Shown: in pieces, positions 8,854 through 17,893 of the stretch
Layout: every line of letters starts with the position of its first letter
How positions within the stretch are numbered: the first letter of the stretch is position 1
Assembly (NCBI GenBank): GCA_030147525.1
Contig: JASBVF010000007.1
Span: 62,001 to 126,000, forward strand
Origin: Bacteroidota bacterium
GTDB lineage: Bacteria > Bacteroidota > Bacteroidia > Chitinophagales > Saprospiraceae
Length of the DNA: 64,000 nt
Reading direction: 5' to 3'
Notes under the pieces: generated by a model
Seen by the model: the letters and a program-made list of their open reading frames with translations, nothing else
The model's database searches: none
What the model was told of the DNA's origin: nothing
Translations under genes and position numbers: made by a program

Positions 8854-9302
8854 ACAAATGCAGAGATTGATAGAAACGATTAAACTTCACAAATAGGCTG
8901 ACGGTTGTCTTCAACCGGTAAAAATCTTCCCGTTTGACCTGTTTCTTTTTTTTGAAAGCTGCATTAAATATCCGTAACGTACATCGATCCGCTTTTTTAA
9001 ACAGGGCTTCCATGTAACATCGCTACCTTTTTTTATCCATATTTCTTCATTCGGAAAAACTATTTGTGCTATGATTATTTTAAAAGGGCCACAACAGCTC
9101 AGGGGGCACCCTGTACTCGTTTCGTCGGTAACCGGCGTCTCTGCAGAAGCTTTACATATCGTTTTTACCCGGGCAGGAGCACATCCTTAGCCTATGCGGT
9201 GAGTTTCATTTTTTATCTGTGGAATTAGTGGAGTGGTAAAGGGAAGTTGTTATTTCTCCTTCTGCCAATTTACCAGTTCATTGATGCTTTAATAAAAATC
9301 CA

Positions 9303-10106
9303 ATGAAAAGACTAATCGCTATCACGGCGCTCTTCAGCGTTGCACTAAATCTTTTTGCCCAACCCGTCAATGACATCGCTTTTCGAACGGTCGTTAAAGA
9401 CAAGCCGGTACTGGCCTGGGATGTTCCCAACGAACGGGATATCCTCTGGCAAAAGCGCATCTGGCGGGTCATCGATGTGCGGGAAAAAATGAACTTGCCG
9501 TTTACCTACCCTGAAGCGCCGTTTTTTGAAATTTTAACCAAAGCCGCCCTCAATGGTGAGCTGACTTTGTACAGCACGGAGACCGAAGATTTCACCTATC
9601 CGCTGACGGAAGCTGATTTGGATCAAATCGTTCACCGGTACGACACGGTCGAGGTCTGGCCGCTGGAAGGTCAGTTTCCAACGCTCACAGTCGTAGCCAA
9701 TGAAATTTTTTACGAGGATATCAAACGCTTCAGAATCAAGGAGATGTGGTACTTCGACAGTAAAAATTCGAAACTCAATGTGCGCATCCTCGGTATTGCT
9801 CCCATGCAGGATGTGTATGACGAGAACGGGAATTTCAAGTATGAAAAACCAATGTTTTGGGTGAATTACCCTGGCGCAAGAGAATTGCTGGCAAGAGAAA
9901 CTGTCTACCTCACCGGCAACGAAGCGGCCCGGATGACGTGGGAGGATTTGTTTGAAATGCGTATGTTTTCCAGCTATATCTACAAGGAAGGCAACGTCCG
10001 TAACAACCGACTGAAGGATCTCTACTCCGGGGTGGACCTGCTACTGGAGGCAGATAAAATTAAGCAAGAGATTTTTAACTACGAGCATGATTTGTGGGAG
10101 TATTGA
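9303..10106 (+). CDS. gldN: Gliding motility / type IX secretion protein GldN
   Basis: The 267-residue exported protein (signal MKRLIAITALFSVALNLFAQ) matches the GldN/PorN family: DILWQKRIWRVIDVREKMNL near residue 50, the PLTEADLDQIVHRYDT segment, FRIKEMWYFDSKNSKLNVRI, and the C-terminal TWEDLFEMRMFSSYIYKEGN. GldN/PorN is a periplasmic protein that forms rings with the GldK/PorK lipoprotein in the T9SS core. It is normally the last gene of gldKLMN; here it has a long upstream gap and no gldKLM, so it is either a displaced gldN or a second copy such as gldO. The T9SS cargo at 1668-3260 fits the presence of the system. Confidence 0.9.
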   Translation: MKRLIAITALFSVALNLFAQPVNDIAFRTVVKDKPVLAWDVPNERDILWQKRIWRVIDVREKMNLPFTYPEAPFFEILTKAALNGELTLYSTETEDFTYPLTEADLDQIVHRYDTVEVWPLEGQFPTLTVVANEIFYEDIKRFRIKEMWYFDSKNSKLNVRILGIAPMQDVYDENGNFKYEKPMFWVNYPGARELLARETVYLTGNEAARMTWEDLFEMRMFSSYIYKEGNVRNNRLKDLYSGVDLLLEADKIKQEIFNYEHDLWEY

Positions 10107-10113
10107 AGGAGGT

Positions 10114-10170
10114 TAAAAGTTGAAGAGGTGAAGAGTTTAACCTGTTCACCTCTTCGACTTTAAAATTTTT
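10114..10170. terminator. Terminator between gldN and the desaturase, octamer-repeat type
   Basis: The arms 10114-10131 and 10146-10163 pair over 16 of 18 bp and are followed by a T tract on the plus strand. The left arm is made of related units (GTTGAAGA, GGTGAAGA). The stop codon of the minus-strand desaturase lies inside the right arm. Confidence 0.7.
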
Positions 10171-11185
10171 TTGTCCGGTTGCGCAGTATTGCCTCGATTT
10201 CGGCTTTGGATTGGTACATGCCATTCACATTGACTACGTAGTTGGCGAGTTTGTCGTAGCGTTTGAACATGAGCATCGCCCAGATCTGGTGGTAGTCGAC
10301 ACTTTCGAATACGATGGATTTTTGTTCGGCGTATTTTTCAGCGTTGGCCTGGAAGTCCTTCGGCATGTCCGTCCAGTGCATGTGCGGCTTGAGATGGTGG
10401 CCGATGTGGTAGCCGTCGTTGAAGCAGCGTTTGTTGTACACGCTGTTGATGCAGGTGATGCTGTTAAGGTAGCTGTTCTCCGGGGCATCGGAGGCGATAA
10501 AAGCGTGCTGCGCCCAATTGCCCGACATCATCAGGAAGCGCACGAGCACAAGGGGGATGAAAAACACGATCAGCGTGGCTTTCAGGTTGAAAAATGCCAG
10601 CAGTATGCACATGCCGAGGAATATGGCTTCGCCGAGTACAGCTTGTTTTAAAAACTTCTTTTTGTTCCGGAATTTCATGTACTCCACCAGTTCATAGATT
10701 CCGATGAAGAGGAAGCGGAAGTAGTATTTCAAAAAATCGATGAGGCTGTCACGCTGGTACGGCATGGTGGAGCTTTTGTCGTGCTCCAGGTTGTTTTCGG
10801 CGTGGTGCATGCCGATGTGGTGGCTGAAATACGTGTCCGGCGACTGCCCCATGAACGGGCAGAATATCCACGGAATCAGGCGGTTACCCCATTTGTGTTC
10901 CCGTTTAAAAAACAGGTTGTGGCTGGTGTTGTGGAGCATCAGTGTGAACGGACCGAGGAGGTATAATTGCAATCCAATAAAAACCACTGCCCCCACCCAA
11001 AATGCTGTACCATTCAAAAAAAACAGGGCTACGCCCAGCGGGATGACAGTGAAGGTGATTTTCAAACAGAGATAGACAAAAGGAAGGTCTCGTTTGTCTT
11101 TGATGTATTTCAAAAAAAACTGGTCAAGAGATGAGCTGGGCCGATCCTTGTAAATTGGATCGGCGATAGTGCTTAGCTGTCGCAT
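10160..11185 (-). CDS. Membrane fatty acid desaturase
   Basis: The 341-residue protein has four or more hydrophobic spans and the three histidine clusters of membrane di-iron desaturases: HNTSHN (85-90), HHIGMHH (122-128) and YHIGHHLKPHMHW (259-271), with an extra NWAQHAF at 223-229. The family inserts double bonds into acyl chains or modifies related lipids, using electrons from ferredoxin or cytochrome b5-type donors. The exact regiospecificity cannot be read from the sequence. The gene seems monocistronic, flanked by repeat-type hairpins on both sides. Confidence 0.9.
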   Translation of the reverse strand: MRQLSTIADPIYKDRPSSSLDQFFLKYIKDKRDLPFVYLCLKITFTVIPLGVALFFLNGTAFWVGAVVFIGLQLYLLGPFTLMLHNTSHNLFFKREHKWGNRLIPWIFCPFMGQSPDTYFSHHIGMHHAENNLEHDKSSTMPYQRDSLIDFLKYYFRFLFIGIYELVEYMKFRNKKKFLKQAVLGEAIFLGMCILLAFFNLKATLIVFFIPLVLVRFLMMSGNWAQHAFIASDAPENSYLNSITCINSVYNKRCFNDGYHIGHHLKPHMHWTDMPKDFQANAEKYAEQKSIVFESVDYHQIWAMLMFKRYDKLANYVVNVNGMYQSKAEIEAILRNRTKKF

Positions 11186-11208
11186 GACTTGGGTGGTTTA
11201 AACTAAAA

Positions 11209-11247
11209 CGATGAATGATGAACTGTGAGACGGTTCATCATTCATCG
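11209..11247 (-). terminator. Terminator after rny, heptamer-repeat type
   Basis: A perfect 15-bp stem (11209-11223 with 11233-11247) and 9-nt loop sit just past the rny stop; on the minus strand a TTTT tract follows. The right-hand side continues as 7-bp units (GTTCATC, ATTCATC, GTTTATC, AATCATC) to about 11260. Confidence 0.7.
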
Positions 11248-11268
11248 TTTATCAATCATCGTTCGAAA

Positions 11269-12918
11269 TTACCGGGCAAACTGTACCGCCCGCTTTTCAC
11301 GGATCACGGTCACTTTAATCTGGCCCGGGTACTGCATTTCTTCCTGGATTTTTTGTGAAATCATGAAAGCAAGATCGTCGGCGTGCTGATCGGTCACTTT
11401 TTCAGCTTCCACGATTACCCGCAGATCACGGCCTGCCTGCATGGCGAAGGCTTTCTGAACGCCCTCGTAGGCCATGGCGAGTTCTTCGAGTTCGCCGATG
11501 CGCTTGAGATAGCTTTCAAGGATTTCACGACGGGCGCCTGGACGGGCACCGGAAATAGCATCGCAAGCCTGAACGAGCGGGGAGATGATGTTGTTCATCT
11601 CGATTTCATCGTGGTGAGCACCGACTGCGTTGCAAATGACGGGCGTTTCACCATATTTTTCACAAAGCTGCATGCCCAGAATGGCGTGTGAAAGTTCCGT
11701 TTCTTCTTCTGACACTTTTCCGATGTCGTGGAGCAAACCGGCACGCTTGGCGGTTTTTGCCTGTTTCGGGCTGAGGCCCAATTCGGCAGCCATGATGCCG
11801 CAGAGGTTGGCAGTTTCAATGGAGTGTTTGAGCAAGTTCTGACCGTAGGATGAGCGGAAACGCATGCGCCCTACCATTTTGATCAGATAGGCATTCAGGC
11901 CATGGATGCCCAGTTCGATGACGGTACGTTCGCCAATTTCGACGATCTGCTCGTCCAGTTGCTTACGAGTTTTAGCCACCACTTCCTCGATGCGGGCAGG
12001 GTGAATACGTCCGTCGGCCACCAGTTTTTTCAGCGAAAGGCGAGCTACCTCACGGCGAATCGGGTCAAAACTGGAAATAACGATTGCTTCGGGCGTATCG
12101 TCCACAACGATTTCTGCGCCGGTAGCTGCCTCGAGTGCACGGATATTACGACCTTCCCGCCCAATGATCTGGCCTTTCATGTCGTCGCTATCCAACTGGA
12201 ACACAGACACCGTATTCTCGATAGTGTACTCTGAGGCCATTCGCTGGATGGTCTGGATAATGATCTTTTTGGCTTCCTTGTTGGCATCGCCCTTGGCTTG
12301 GGTGATGGTTTCTTTAACGAGGGCCATGGCCTCGGTTTGGGCTTTGTGCTTGATAGCTTCGAGGAGCTGATCTTTTGCTTCTGCTTCCGTGAGCTTAGAG
12401 ATGTTTTCGAGGGCCTTGATTCGCTCTTCGTTGGCGGCTTCCAGTTCTTCTTTCCGGCGTGCAACGACTTTCAACTGCTTGTCAAGATTTTCCCGGATGA
12501 CGTTGATCTCGGCTTCTTTTGAGTCAAGATCGGTGCTGCGGTTGTCGAGGTCCTTGATGCGGTCTCTGAGTTTTTCCTCTTTGTTTTGAAGGTCTTTTTC
12601 GAGGCCTTTGATTTCCAATTCACGTTCTTTTACCGAGACCATTTTCTCGGCTTTTTCTCTTTCAAAATCACCTCTCATTTTATTGAAGCGATCTTTGGCT
12701 TCCTGGATTTTCCGTTGCTTTATATTTTCGTTTCTCGACTCGGCTTCTTCAACAATTCTCTTGGCAGTGTTTTGCGCTTTTTTGATTTCCTGATCAGCTT
12801 TGGCATTCATTTCGTCAATCAGCGCCTGTTTTTTAGATTTCATTCCTGCCTGTATGCCAAAGTATCCAGCTACAAGCCCGGCGACCAGCCCAATGACTAA
12901 TCCAATTCCTATTTCCAT
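11269..12918 (-). CDS. rny: Ribonuclease Y
   Basis: RNase Y is a membrane-anchored endoribonuclease that starts mRNA decay. The 549-residue protein has an N-terminal transmembrane helix ([20 protein letters not shown]), a long coiled coil to about residue 200, a KH domain with [17 protein letters not shown], and an HD domain with [10 protein letters not shown] and [18 protein letters not shown]. The C-terminal part ([11 protein letters not shown]) is also characteristic. Length is slightly above the usual 520 through a longer coiled coil. It is the last gene of a minus-strand cluster pheT, coiled-coil gene, zapA, rny, an order I recall as common in Bacteroidota. Confidence 0.97.
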   Translation of the reverse strand: MEIGIGLVIGLVAGLVAGYFGIQAGMKSKKQALIDEMNAKADQEIKKAQNTAKRIVEEAESRNENIKQRKIQEAKDRFNKMRGDFEREKAEKMVSVKERELEIKGLEKDLQNKEEKLRDRIKDLDNRSTDLDSKEAEINVIRENLDKQLKVVARRKEELEAANEERIKALENISKLTEAEAKDQLLEAIKHKAQTEAMALVKETITQAKGDANKEAKKIIIQTIQRMASEYTIENTVSVFQLDSDDMKGQIIGREGRNIRALEAATGAEIVVDDTPEAIVISSFDPIRREVARLSLKKLVADGRIHPARIEEVVAKTRKQLDEQIVEIGERTVIELGIHGLNAYLIKMVGRMRFRSSYGQNLLKHSIETANLCGIMAAELGLSPKQAKTAKRAGLLHDIGKVSEEETELSHAILGMQLCEKYGETPVICNAVGAHHDEIEMNNIISPLVQACDAISGARPGARREILESYLKRIGELEELAMAYEGVQKAFAMQAGRDLRVIVEAEKVTDQHADDLAFMISQKIQEEMQYPGQIKVTVIREKRAVQFAR

Positions 12919-12933
12919 GATGTCAAAAGTTAA

Positions 12934-13056
12934 GATGGTTTGATGGTTTGATGGTTCGATGGCTTGATGGCCGGAAAATTTGGCAGATGAAATAGCTTTG
13001 AAGCCATTTCAACTTTTCAATCTTTCAACCTTATCAACCACATAACCATTTTACCA
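12934..13056. repeat. Octamer repeat array (unit GATGGTTT) between rny and zapA
   Basis: Five tandem octamers occupy 12934-12973 (GATGGTTT twice, then GATGGTTC, GATGGCTT, GATGGCCG). From about 13004 to 13056 comes a set of roughly complementary 8-9 bp units (such as TTTCAACT, TTTCAATC, TTTCAACC, ATTTTACC), less exactly paired than at other sites. It fills the gap upstream of rny. Confidence 0.8.
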
Positions 13057-13081
13057 TAAAAAATGGAGCAGCTGGGAGTTT

Positions 13082-13378
13082 TCAGTCGAGCGCTTCATCA
13101 AGAAGGGCCTGAATGCGGGAAAGCTTGTCGGAAAGTTCGGGCGAAGAAGGTTCTGGATGGCTGGAAGTTTTATGCAAGTCCACTGCGTAAGCCAGAAGCG
13201 CCATTGCGAGGCAATCCTGTTTTTCACGGTTGGGATAAGCCAATTGAAATTTGTTAACTTTTTCATTGACTTCCTTGACAATTCTTCGAATGACGGGTTC
13301 GTCGTTCACTTTTATCTTCAAAGGATATGGCCTTCCAGCAATGGTAACTGTCAACTGTTTACTGTCAAGTTCTTCCAT
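13082..13378 (-). CDS. zapA: Cell division protein ZapA
   Basis: ZapA is a small cytoplasmic protein that bundles FtsZ filaments at the division site. The 98-residue product has the expected N-terminal LTVTIAGRPYPLKI strand region, followed by EPVIRRIVKEVNEKVNKFQ and a C-terminal coiled coil (SDKLSRIQALLDEAL). Length and layout fit. The stop of the upstream coiled-coil gene is only 3 bp away, so the two are surely co-transcribed and perhaps translationally coupled. The first codons overlap a run of ACTGTCA-like heptamers on the plus strand (about 13346-13369), which may be chance. Confidence 0.9.
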   Translation of the reverse strand: MEELDSKQLTVTIAGRPYPLKIKVNDEPVIRRIVKEVNEKVNKFQLAYPNREKQDCLAMALLAYAVDLHKTSSHPEPSSPELSDKLSRIQALLDEALD

Positions 13379-13381
13379 ATC

Positions 13382-13672
13382 CTATGCTTTTTGCAGCCAC
13401 GCAATACATTTATCAATTTCATTAATGTATTGGTCAATTTGCTTTCTTAACCTTTGGGAACTTTCCGGTTCGTCTCCCCGCTGCTGAGCCAATGCCCGCT
13501 GCGTATTTGTTAATCTTTGTGTCAATTCGCCGATGCGCTCATTTTGCGCTTCCTGTCCGGCTTTCAACGTATTATTTTCTTCCAACAATGCGGCGTTTTG
13601 CTGGCGGAGAGCGTACAACTCCTCTACCAGTTGCTGCACTTTTTGCTCGATATGTTCGAGTTGTTGGGTCAA
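13382..13672 (-). CDS. Small coiled-coil protein upstream of zapA
   Basis: The 96-residue product is almost all heptad-like helix (EQKVQQLVEELYALRQQNAA, then LLEENNTLKAGQ, GELTQRLTNTQRALAQQ), ending IDQYINEIDKCIAWLQKA. It starts at a TTG (13672); an in-frame stop lies further upstream and no ATG fits, so the start is uncertain. Its place directly before zapA and after pheT matches a conserved Bacteroidota arrangement. A ZapB-like division role is a guess from size, coiled coil and neighbourhood; there is no clear sequence match to ZapB. Confidence 0.75.
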   Translation of the reverse strand: MTQQLEHIEQKVQQLVEELYALRQQNAALLEENNTLKAGQEAQNERIGELTQRLTNTQRALAQQRGDEPESSQRLRKQIDQYINEIDKCIAWLQKA

Positions 13673-13675
13673 TTC

Positions 13676-13735
13676 GATTTTTGATTTTTGATTTCGGATT
13701 CAACCTAAACCAACTATTTGATCCGAAATTCAAAA
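13676..13735. repeat. Heptamer repeat hairpin (unit GATTTTT) between pheT and the coiled-coil gene
   Basis: Units GATTTTT, GATTTTT, GATTTCG run from 13676, and the segment 13686-13699 pairs with 13721-13735 apart from one bulged T. It separates pheT from the downstream genes and could act as a partial terminator on the minus strand. Confidence 0.65.
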
Positions 13736-13741
13736 TTGTTT

Positions 13742-16204
13742 TTAGCGCCGAATGACGGCTCCGAGTTTGCTTTCAAAAGTGGCAATCAACTCATTCATCA
13801 CAGCGTCCACTTCTTTATCCTGCAAAGTTCGGGTCGGATCTTCGAAGGTGAAACTTACGGCATAAGATTTTTTGCCTTCGCCCAATTTTGTTTCATCTTC
13901 AAATACATCGAACAAATTTATATCTTTCAACAACTTCTTCCCAACTTTTTTTGCAAGCGCCGCAATGTCGGCAAATTTAACGGATTTTCCAATCACCAGT
14001 GCGAGGTCTCTGCGAACGGTAGGGAACTTGTTTAGCTCAACCAGGCTAATGCTCTGTTTTTTAGCGGCTTGCAGCAATAAATCCCAATTGAGGTCGGCGT
14101 AAAATACGTCGCTGCGTATCCCCATTTTTTTGCAGATTTTGGGTTGAACCTTACCGAAAACCACCAGCTCCTGTGGCCCGCGGTGGTATTTCACACCGTA
14201 AGAAAATATGTCGTCTTTCACCACCGTTTCCTGAAAACCGGTGACGCCCAAACGAGCGAGAATATTGTCCGCAAAAGATTTCAGGGTGAAATAATCCGCT
14301 GCGATTTTTTCCGTATTCCGCCAGCTTTCCGCCCATCGCTGACCGGTGAGGAACAGCGACAGGTGTTGCGGCTCGTCGAAGTTTTTCACGCCTGCGTCTG
14401 CTGCATCGCCCGTGCGGTGGTAGGTTTTACCAAATTCGAACAGCTTCAAATCCACCTGCTGCCGGTTCTGGTTGTTCACCACTGCCTCCAGTCCGCTGAA
14501 CAGCATCGTCGGGCGCATGATGTCCAGTTGCACGTTGGAAGTGTTGTTCACATACACCAAATCCTCTGTTTCTCTGGGTAAAATTTCTTCGTAAAACGTT
14601 GATTGCGAAAGCGATAACGCCATGATTTCGTTGAAGCCATTCGAGGCGAGGTAGTCGCCGATGGCATTCCGCACCTGGTCGGGCCCGGGATATTCGTTGC
14701 GCACGATGCTGCTGCGAATTTGCAACGGCACGGGCACGTTGTCGAGTCCATACACCCGCAGGATTTCCTCCACCACGTCAGCAGGGCGGGTGACGTCAGC
14801 TTTGTTCGTGGGCACTGCCACGGTGAAACTTTCCGCCGACTCATTGACCAGCGTCATGCCCAGCGCCAGCAGGATTTCCCGGACTTCTTTTGGTGAAATA
14901 TCCGTGCCGATGAGGCGGTTGACGTAGGCGTATTTCACCTCGATTTCTGCCGGTTTGATCGGATTCGGGTACACGTCCACGATTTCAGAAGCGATTTCGC
15001 CGCCGCCAAGCTCGACCATCATCATCGCCGCCCGCTTGAGGGCGTACACGCAGACGTTGGGGTCGCTGCCTTTTTCGAACACCCGTGCGGCGTCGGTGCG
15101 CAGGTCGTGGCGAGTGCTGCTCCGGCGGATCCAACCCGCATTGAAGTGGGCGCTTTCGAGGAAAATATTTTTGGTAGAATCCTTCACTCCGGAAGTGGCG
15201 CCGCCGAACACGCCGCCGATGCACATGCCCTTCGAGTCGCCGTCGCAGATCATGAGGTCTTCGGCGCTGAGGCTGCGTTCCCGCTCGTCGAGCGAGAGGA
15301 ATTTCGAGCCTTCGGGCAGGGTTTTCACGATGATTTTCTGCCCGGCTATTTCATTCAGATCGAAAGCGTGCAGTGGCTGGCCGAGTTCGTGGAGGATAAA
15401 ATTCGTGATGTCCACGATGTTGTTGATCGGACGCACGCCGATGGAAAGCAGGCGGTTTTTCAGCCAGTCCGGCGACTCGCCGATGGTCACGTTTTTAATC
15501 GAAACGCCAGCGTAGCGAGGGCAAGCCTCGGTGTTTTCGACGATCACTTCCACGGGCAAGTCGTGGTTGTGTACTTTGAAATTATCAACCGAAGGCAATT
15601 TCACTTCGCCAGATTGTTGGTGCTGGATTCTCAGCGCAGCGGCCAAATCCTTCGCCACGCCGAGGTGGCAGGTAGCGTCGGAGCGGTTCGGCGTCAGGCC
15701 GATTTCGTACACCACGTCTTTTTCGATGTTGAAATATTCACGCCCGGTCAGTCCAACCGGCGTGTCTTCCGGTAAAACGAGGATGCCGCTGTGGTCTTCC
15801 CCGATGCCGAGTTCATCGGCGGCGCAGATCATGCCCTGCGATTCTTCGCCCCGGATTTTACCTTTTTTCAGCGTAAGCGGCTCTCCGTCAATGGGGTAAA
15901 GGGTTGTGCCAACCGTGGCGACGAGCACTTTTTGCCCAGCGGCGACGTTAGGTGCTCCGCAAACGATTTGCAACAGATCGCCGTTGCCGGTGTCCACTTT
16001 TGTGAGGCTGAGCTTGTCGGCGTTGGGGTGTTTCCAACATTCCTTCACGTGCCCGACGACGACGCCTTCGAGGCCGCCTTTGATGGTTTCCACCTCTTCC
16101 ATGCCCTCCACTTCGAGGCCGAGGCTGGTGAGCAGGTTGGAAATTTCATCGGGTGAAAGATTTATGTCGATGTATTTTTTAAGCCAGTTGAGTGAAATGG
16201 TCAT
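13742..16204 (-). CDS. pheT: Phenylalanine--tRNA ligase beta subunit
   Basis: The beta subunit works with PheS in an alpha2-beta2 enzyme charging tRNA-Phe. The 820-residue product is the usual bacterial length. Domains in order: the N-terminal start MTISLNWLKKYIDINLS, an EMAP-like tRNA-binding domain (VVGHVKECWKHPNADKLSLT and CGAPNVAAGQKV), the B3/B4 editing domain (RPINNIVDITNFILHELGQP), the B5 domain, the catalytic-like core, and a C-terminal FDX-ACB domain (KFPTVRRDLALVIG). pheS is not in the window. A -7 element lies 25 bp upstream of the start. Confidence 0.97.
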   Translation of the reverse strand: MTISLNWLKKYIDINLSPDEISNLLTSLGLEVEGMEEVETIKGGLEGVVVGHVKECWKHPNADKLSLTKVDTGNGDLLQIVCGAPNVAAGQKVLVATVGTTLYPIDGEPLTLKKGKIRGEESQGMICAADELGIGEDHSGILVLPEDTPVGLTGREYFNIEKDVVYEIGLTPNRSDATCHLGVAKDLAAALRIQHQQSGEVKLPSVDNFKVHNHDLPVEVIVENTEACPRYAGVSIKNVTIGESPDWLKNRLLSIGVRPINNIVDITNFILHELGQPLHAFDLNEIAGQKIIVKTLPEGSKFLSLDERERSLSAEDLMICDGDSKGMCIGGVFGGATSGVKDSTKNIFLESAHFNAGWIRRSSTRHDLRTDAARVFEKGSDPNVCVYALKRAAMMMVELGGGEIASEIVDVYPNPIKPAEIEVKYAYVNRLIGTDISPKEVREILLALGMTLVNESAESFTVAVPTNKADVTRPADVVEEILRVYGLDNVPVPLQIRSSIVRNEYPGPDQVRNAIGDYLASNGFNEIMALSLSQSTFYEEILPRETEDLVYVNNTSNVQLDIMRPTMLFSGLEAVVNNQNRQQVDLKLFEFGKTYHRTGDAADAGVKNFDEPQHLSLFLTGQRWAESWRNTEKIAADYFTLKSFADNILARLGVTGFQETVVKDDIFSYGVKYHRGPQELVVFGKVQPKICKKMGIRSDVFYADLNWDLLLQAAKKQSISLVELNKFPTVRRDLALVIGKSVKFADIAALAKKVGKKLLKDINLFDVFEDETKLGEGKKSYAVSFTFEDPTRTLQDKEVDAVMNELIATFESKLGAVIRR

Positions 16205-16228
16205 TTTCGATAAAAAATTTTAAGGCGG

Positions 16229-16236
16229 CAAAGATA
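16229..16236 (-). promoter_or_regulatory. -7 promoter element for pheT
   Basis: The minus strand reads TATCTTTG followed by CCGCC, a full match to TANNTTTG. The -33 element is weak. Confidence 0.5.
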
Positions 16237-16255
16237 GTGATGCCAGCTTTGAAAT

Positions 16256-16296
16256 AAAAAAGCCGGAACGCATGCATTTTCGTTCCGGCTTTTTTA
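16256..16296 (-). terminator. Strong hairpin terminator after the NlpC/P60 gene
   Basis: A 10-bp GC-rich perfect stem (16261-16270 with 16281-16290) has A residues on the left and seven T on the right, so it can work in both directions. It lies between the minus-strand peptidase gene and pheT. Confidence 0.85.
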
Positions 16297-16320
16297 TAAA
16301 ATTTTCGATGCAAGGGAAAA

Positions 16321-16857
16321 TTATGATCCACTCACAACGTTGCGAAGCGTCATCACTTTTGATCGCCAGTAGGATGAATCCTGAATCCGGTCGATCACGA
16401 CGCCTCTCGAGGCGCTGTGGATGATGGTCAAGTCACCATTATTATTATCCAAAACAATGGCGACATGAAAAACACGCCCGCCTTTGCTTCGCCTGAAAAA
16501 CACGAGGTCGCCGGGTTGGGCTTCCTTTTTGGTGATTTTTGAGCCTTGTTTTTCCTGGGAAGCGGAAGAACCGGCCATGTTAATATCGTATTCTTTCATC
16601 ACGTAACCGACAAACCCGGAGCAATCAAAACCGGAAGAAGGTGTTTTTCCGGCAGAACGGTATTTTGTACCTACGAACTCCTTGGCATATTCGGTGATAT
16701 CTTTTCTGAGCAGTTCCTCTGCGCTAACTTTTTTACTTGTTTTTGCTTCAGCGAGCAAACCGTCAGCGCCAAGTGTTTGGGAAATGATGTTGCAGGAGAC
16801 AATACCAAGCAACAGGGATAAGGCGAATGCTGCCTTTACCAGCCTTTTTTCAAACAT
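16321..16857 (-). CDS. NlpC/P60 (C40) peptidase lipoprotein
   Basis: The 178-residue protein has a lipoprotein signal with lipobox LGIVSC (C22) and a C40 cysteine-peptidase domain from about residue 55. The catalytic set is visible: C79 in SSGFDCSGFVGYV, H131 in RVFHVAIVLD and H147 in TIIHSAS. PGDLVFF precedes the first His as usual. Family members cut peptide stems of peptidoglycan, so the likely role is wall remodelling at the outer membrane. It appears monocistronic with its own terminator. Confidence 0.92.
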   Translation of the reverse strand: MFEKRLVKAAFALSLLLGIVSCNIISQTLGADGLLAEAKTSKKVSAEELLRKDITEYAKEFVGTKYRSAGKTPSSGFDCSGFVGYVMKEYDINMAGSSASQEKQGSKITKKEAQPGDLVFFRRSKGGRVFHVAIVLDNNNGDLTIIHSASRGVVIDRIQDSSYWRSKVMTLRNVVSGS

Positions 16858-17033
16858 AATTTACTGATTTTTAGCTGATTATGATTTTGCTTTTCGGGTG
16901 TAATGTTTTGGCTAATACCGGGATTCCGGCAGTGGTGGATTGGGAAAAACTGAATGGCAGACCGGGGTGAAATTTAACTGCCTGAAAGCTGACAGTTCGC
17001 AAAAATCATAAACGGATTTTAATTTTCACACAT

Positions 17034-17807
17034 TTAACGATTAAAAATTTCGAATTCGTCTCTGTCGGCCAGGAAATACAGTTTTTTTCTGTATTCCTTC
17101 AATTTTTCAAGTGAAAGCCCGGTCGTGAAAATATCCTCCATGTTCGCCACCTGATAAAGGATTTTACCTGAAAAATCAATGACTGAAGTGTCACCGGTAT
17201 AGCTCAGGCCTTTTTCATCGCTACCGGAGCGGTTGACGCCTGCAACGTAACTCTGATTTTCGATAGCTCTTGCCATCAGCAGCTGTCGCCAATGATGGCT
17301 TCTGGCCTCAGGCCAGTTAGCCATGTAGATCAGGAGGTCGTAGTCTTCCGTATTGCGGCTCCAAACCGGAAAACGCAGGTCGTAGCAAATCAGCGGGCAG
17401 ATTTTCCAGCCTTTCAAGTTGACAATCAGTTTGTTATCACCGGCGGCATACACTTCATGTTCGCCAGCGAGGGTAAACAGATGTCGTTTGTCGTATACTT
17501 CAAAAACGCCGTCGGGTTGCATCCAGATGAGGCGATTGAAGAATTTCCCCTTTTCTGTTGCAATAAAGCTACCGGTTACGACCGCATTCAATGCTGATGC
17601 TTTTGCGCTTAACCACTGCATGGTTTTTCCATCCATTTCTTCTGCCAATGCCTCGGCATTCATGCTGAAGCCGGTTGTGAACATTTCCGGAAGGATGACG
17701 AGGTCTGTTTTTCCGGCAAGGCCGGATAGTTTTTCGGAAAACATATCAAGGTTGGCCTGGATGTTTTCCCAATGCAGCGAGGTTTGAATTGTTGTAATCC
17801 GTAGCAT
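17034..17807 (-). CDS. Nitrilase-family amidohydrolase (omega-amidase type)
   Basis: The 257-residue protein has the Glu-Lys-Cys triad of the carbon-nitrogen hydrolase family: E41 in VILPEMFTTGFSM, K107 in VYDKRHLFT and C141 in LICYDLRFP. The TGFSM and YDLRFPVW wording matches the YafV/Nit2-like omega-amidase group, which hydrolyses alpha-ketoglutaramate and similar deaminated amides as metabolite repair. Cytoplasmic, no signal peptide. It lies 86 bp downstream of the bL25 gene with a hairpin between, so transcription is probably separate. Confidence 0.88.
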   Translation of the reverse strand: MLRITTIQTSLHWENIQANLDMFSEKLSGLAGKTDLVILPEMFTTGFSMNAEALAEEMDGKTMQWLSAKASALNAVVTGSFIATEKGKFFNRLIWMQPDGVFEVYDKRHLFTLAGEHEVYAAGDNKLIVNLKGWKICPLICYDLRFPVWSRNTEDYDLLIYMANWPEARSHHWRQLLMARAIENQSYVAGVNRSGSDEKGLSYTGDTSVIDFSGKILYQVANMEDIFTTGLSLEKLKEYRKKLYFLADRDEFEIFNR

Positions 17808-17836
17808 TTGAGGATGGAGGATGGTTAAAAATGAAA

Positions 17837-17868
17837 CGAGGCATAAAGATGTGAATCCTTATGCCTCG
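17837..17868 (-). terminator. Hairpin after the bL25 gene
   Basis: A perfect 10-bp stem (17837-17846 with 17859-17868) follows the bL25 stop codon. The trailing T tract on the minus strand is interrupted. Confidence 0.6.
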
Positions 17869-17893
17869 CTCATCTTTTCTTGCGAAGAAAAAT

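Larger units (their letters stand above)
8705..9302. other. Intergenic region, 598 bp: repeat hairpin, tatC promoter, possible short ORF
   Basis: 8713-8832 is the octamer-repeat hairpin and 8846-8853 the tatC -7 element. Beyond about 8860 no conserved gene is recognised. A 39-codon ORF runs from ATG 9071 to TAG 9190 (peptide starting MIILKGPQQL); it has no visible homology to a family I know and no clear promoter, so I do not call it a gene. Confidence 0.4.

Noticed and set aside
9071-9190. 39-codon ORF, and a tRNA-like opening (GGGCC...AGCTCAGGGGG)
   Set aside because: The tRNA idea fails because no T-loop or matching acceptor arm follows. The short ORF has no supporting homology or promoter.
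13346-13369. ACTGTCA-type heptamers at the start of zapA
   Set aside because: The codons encode a normal ZapA N-terminus (LTVTIAGRP), so the periodicity may be chance; not counted as part of the repeat family.
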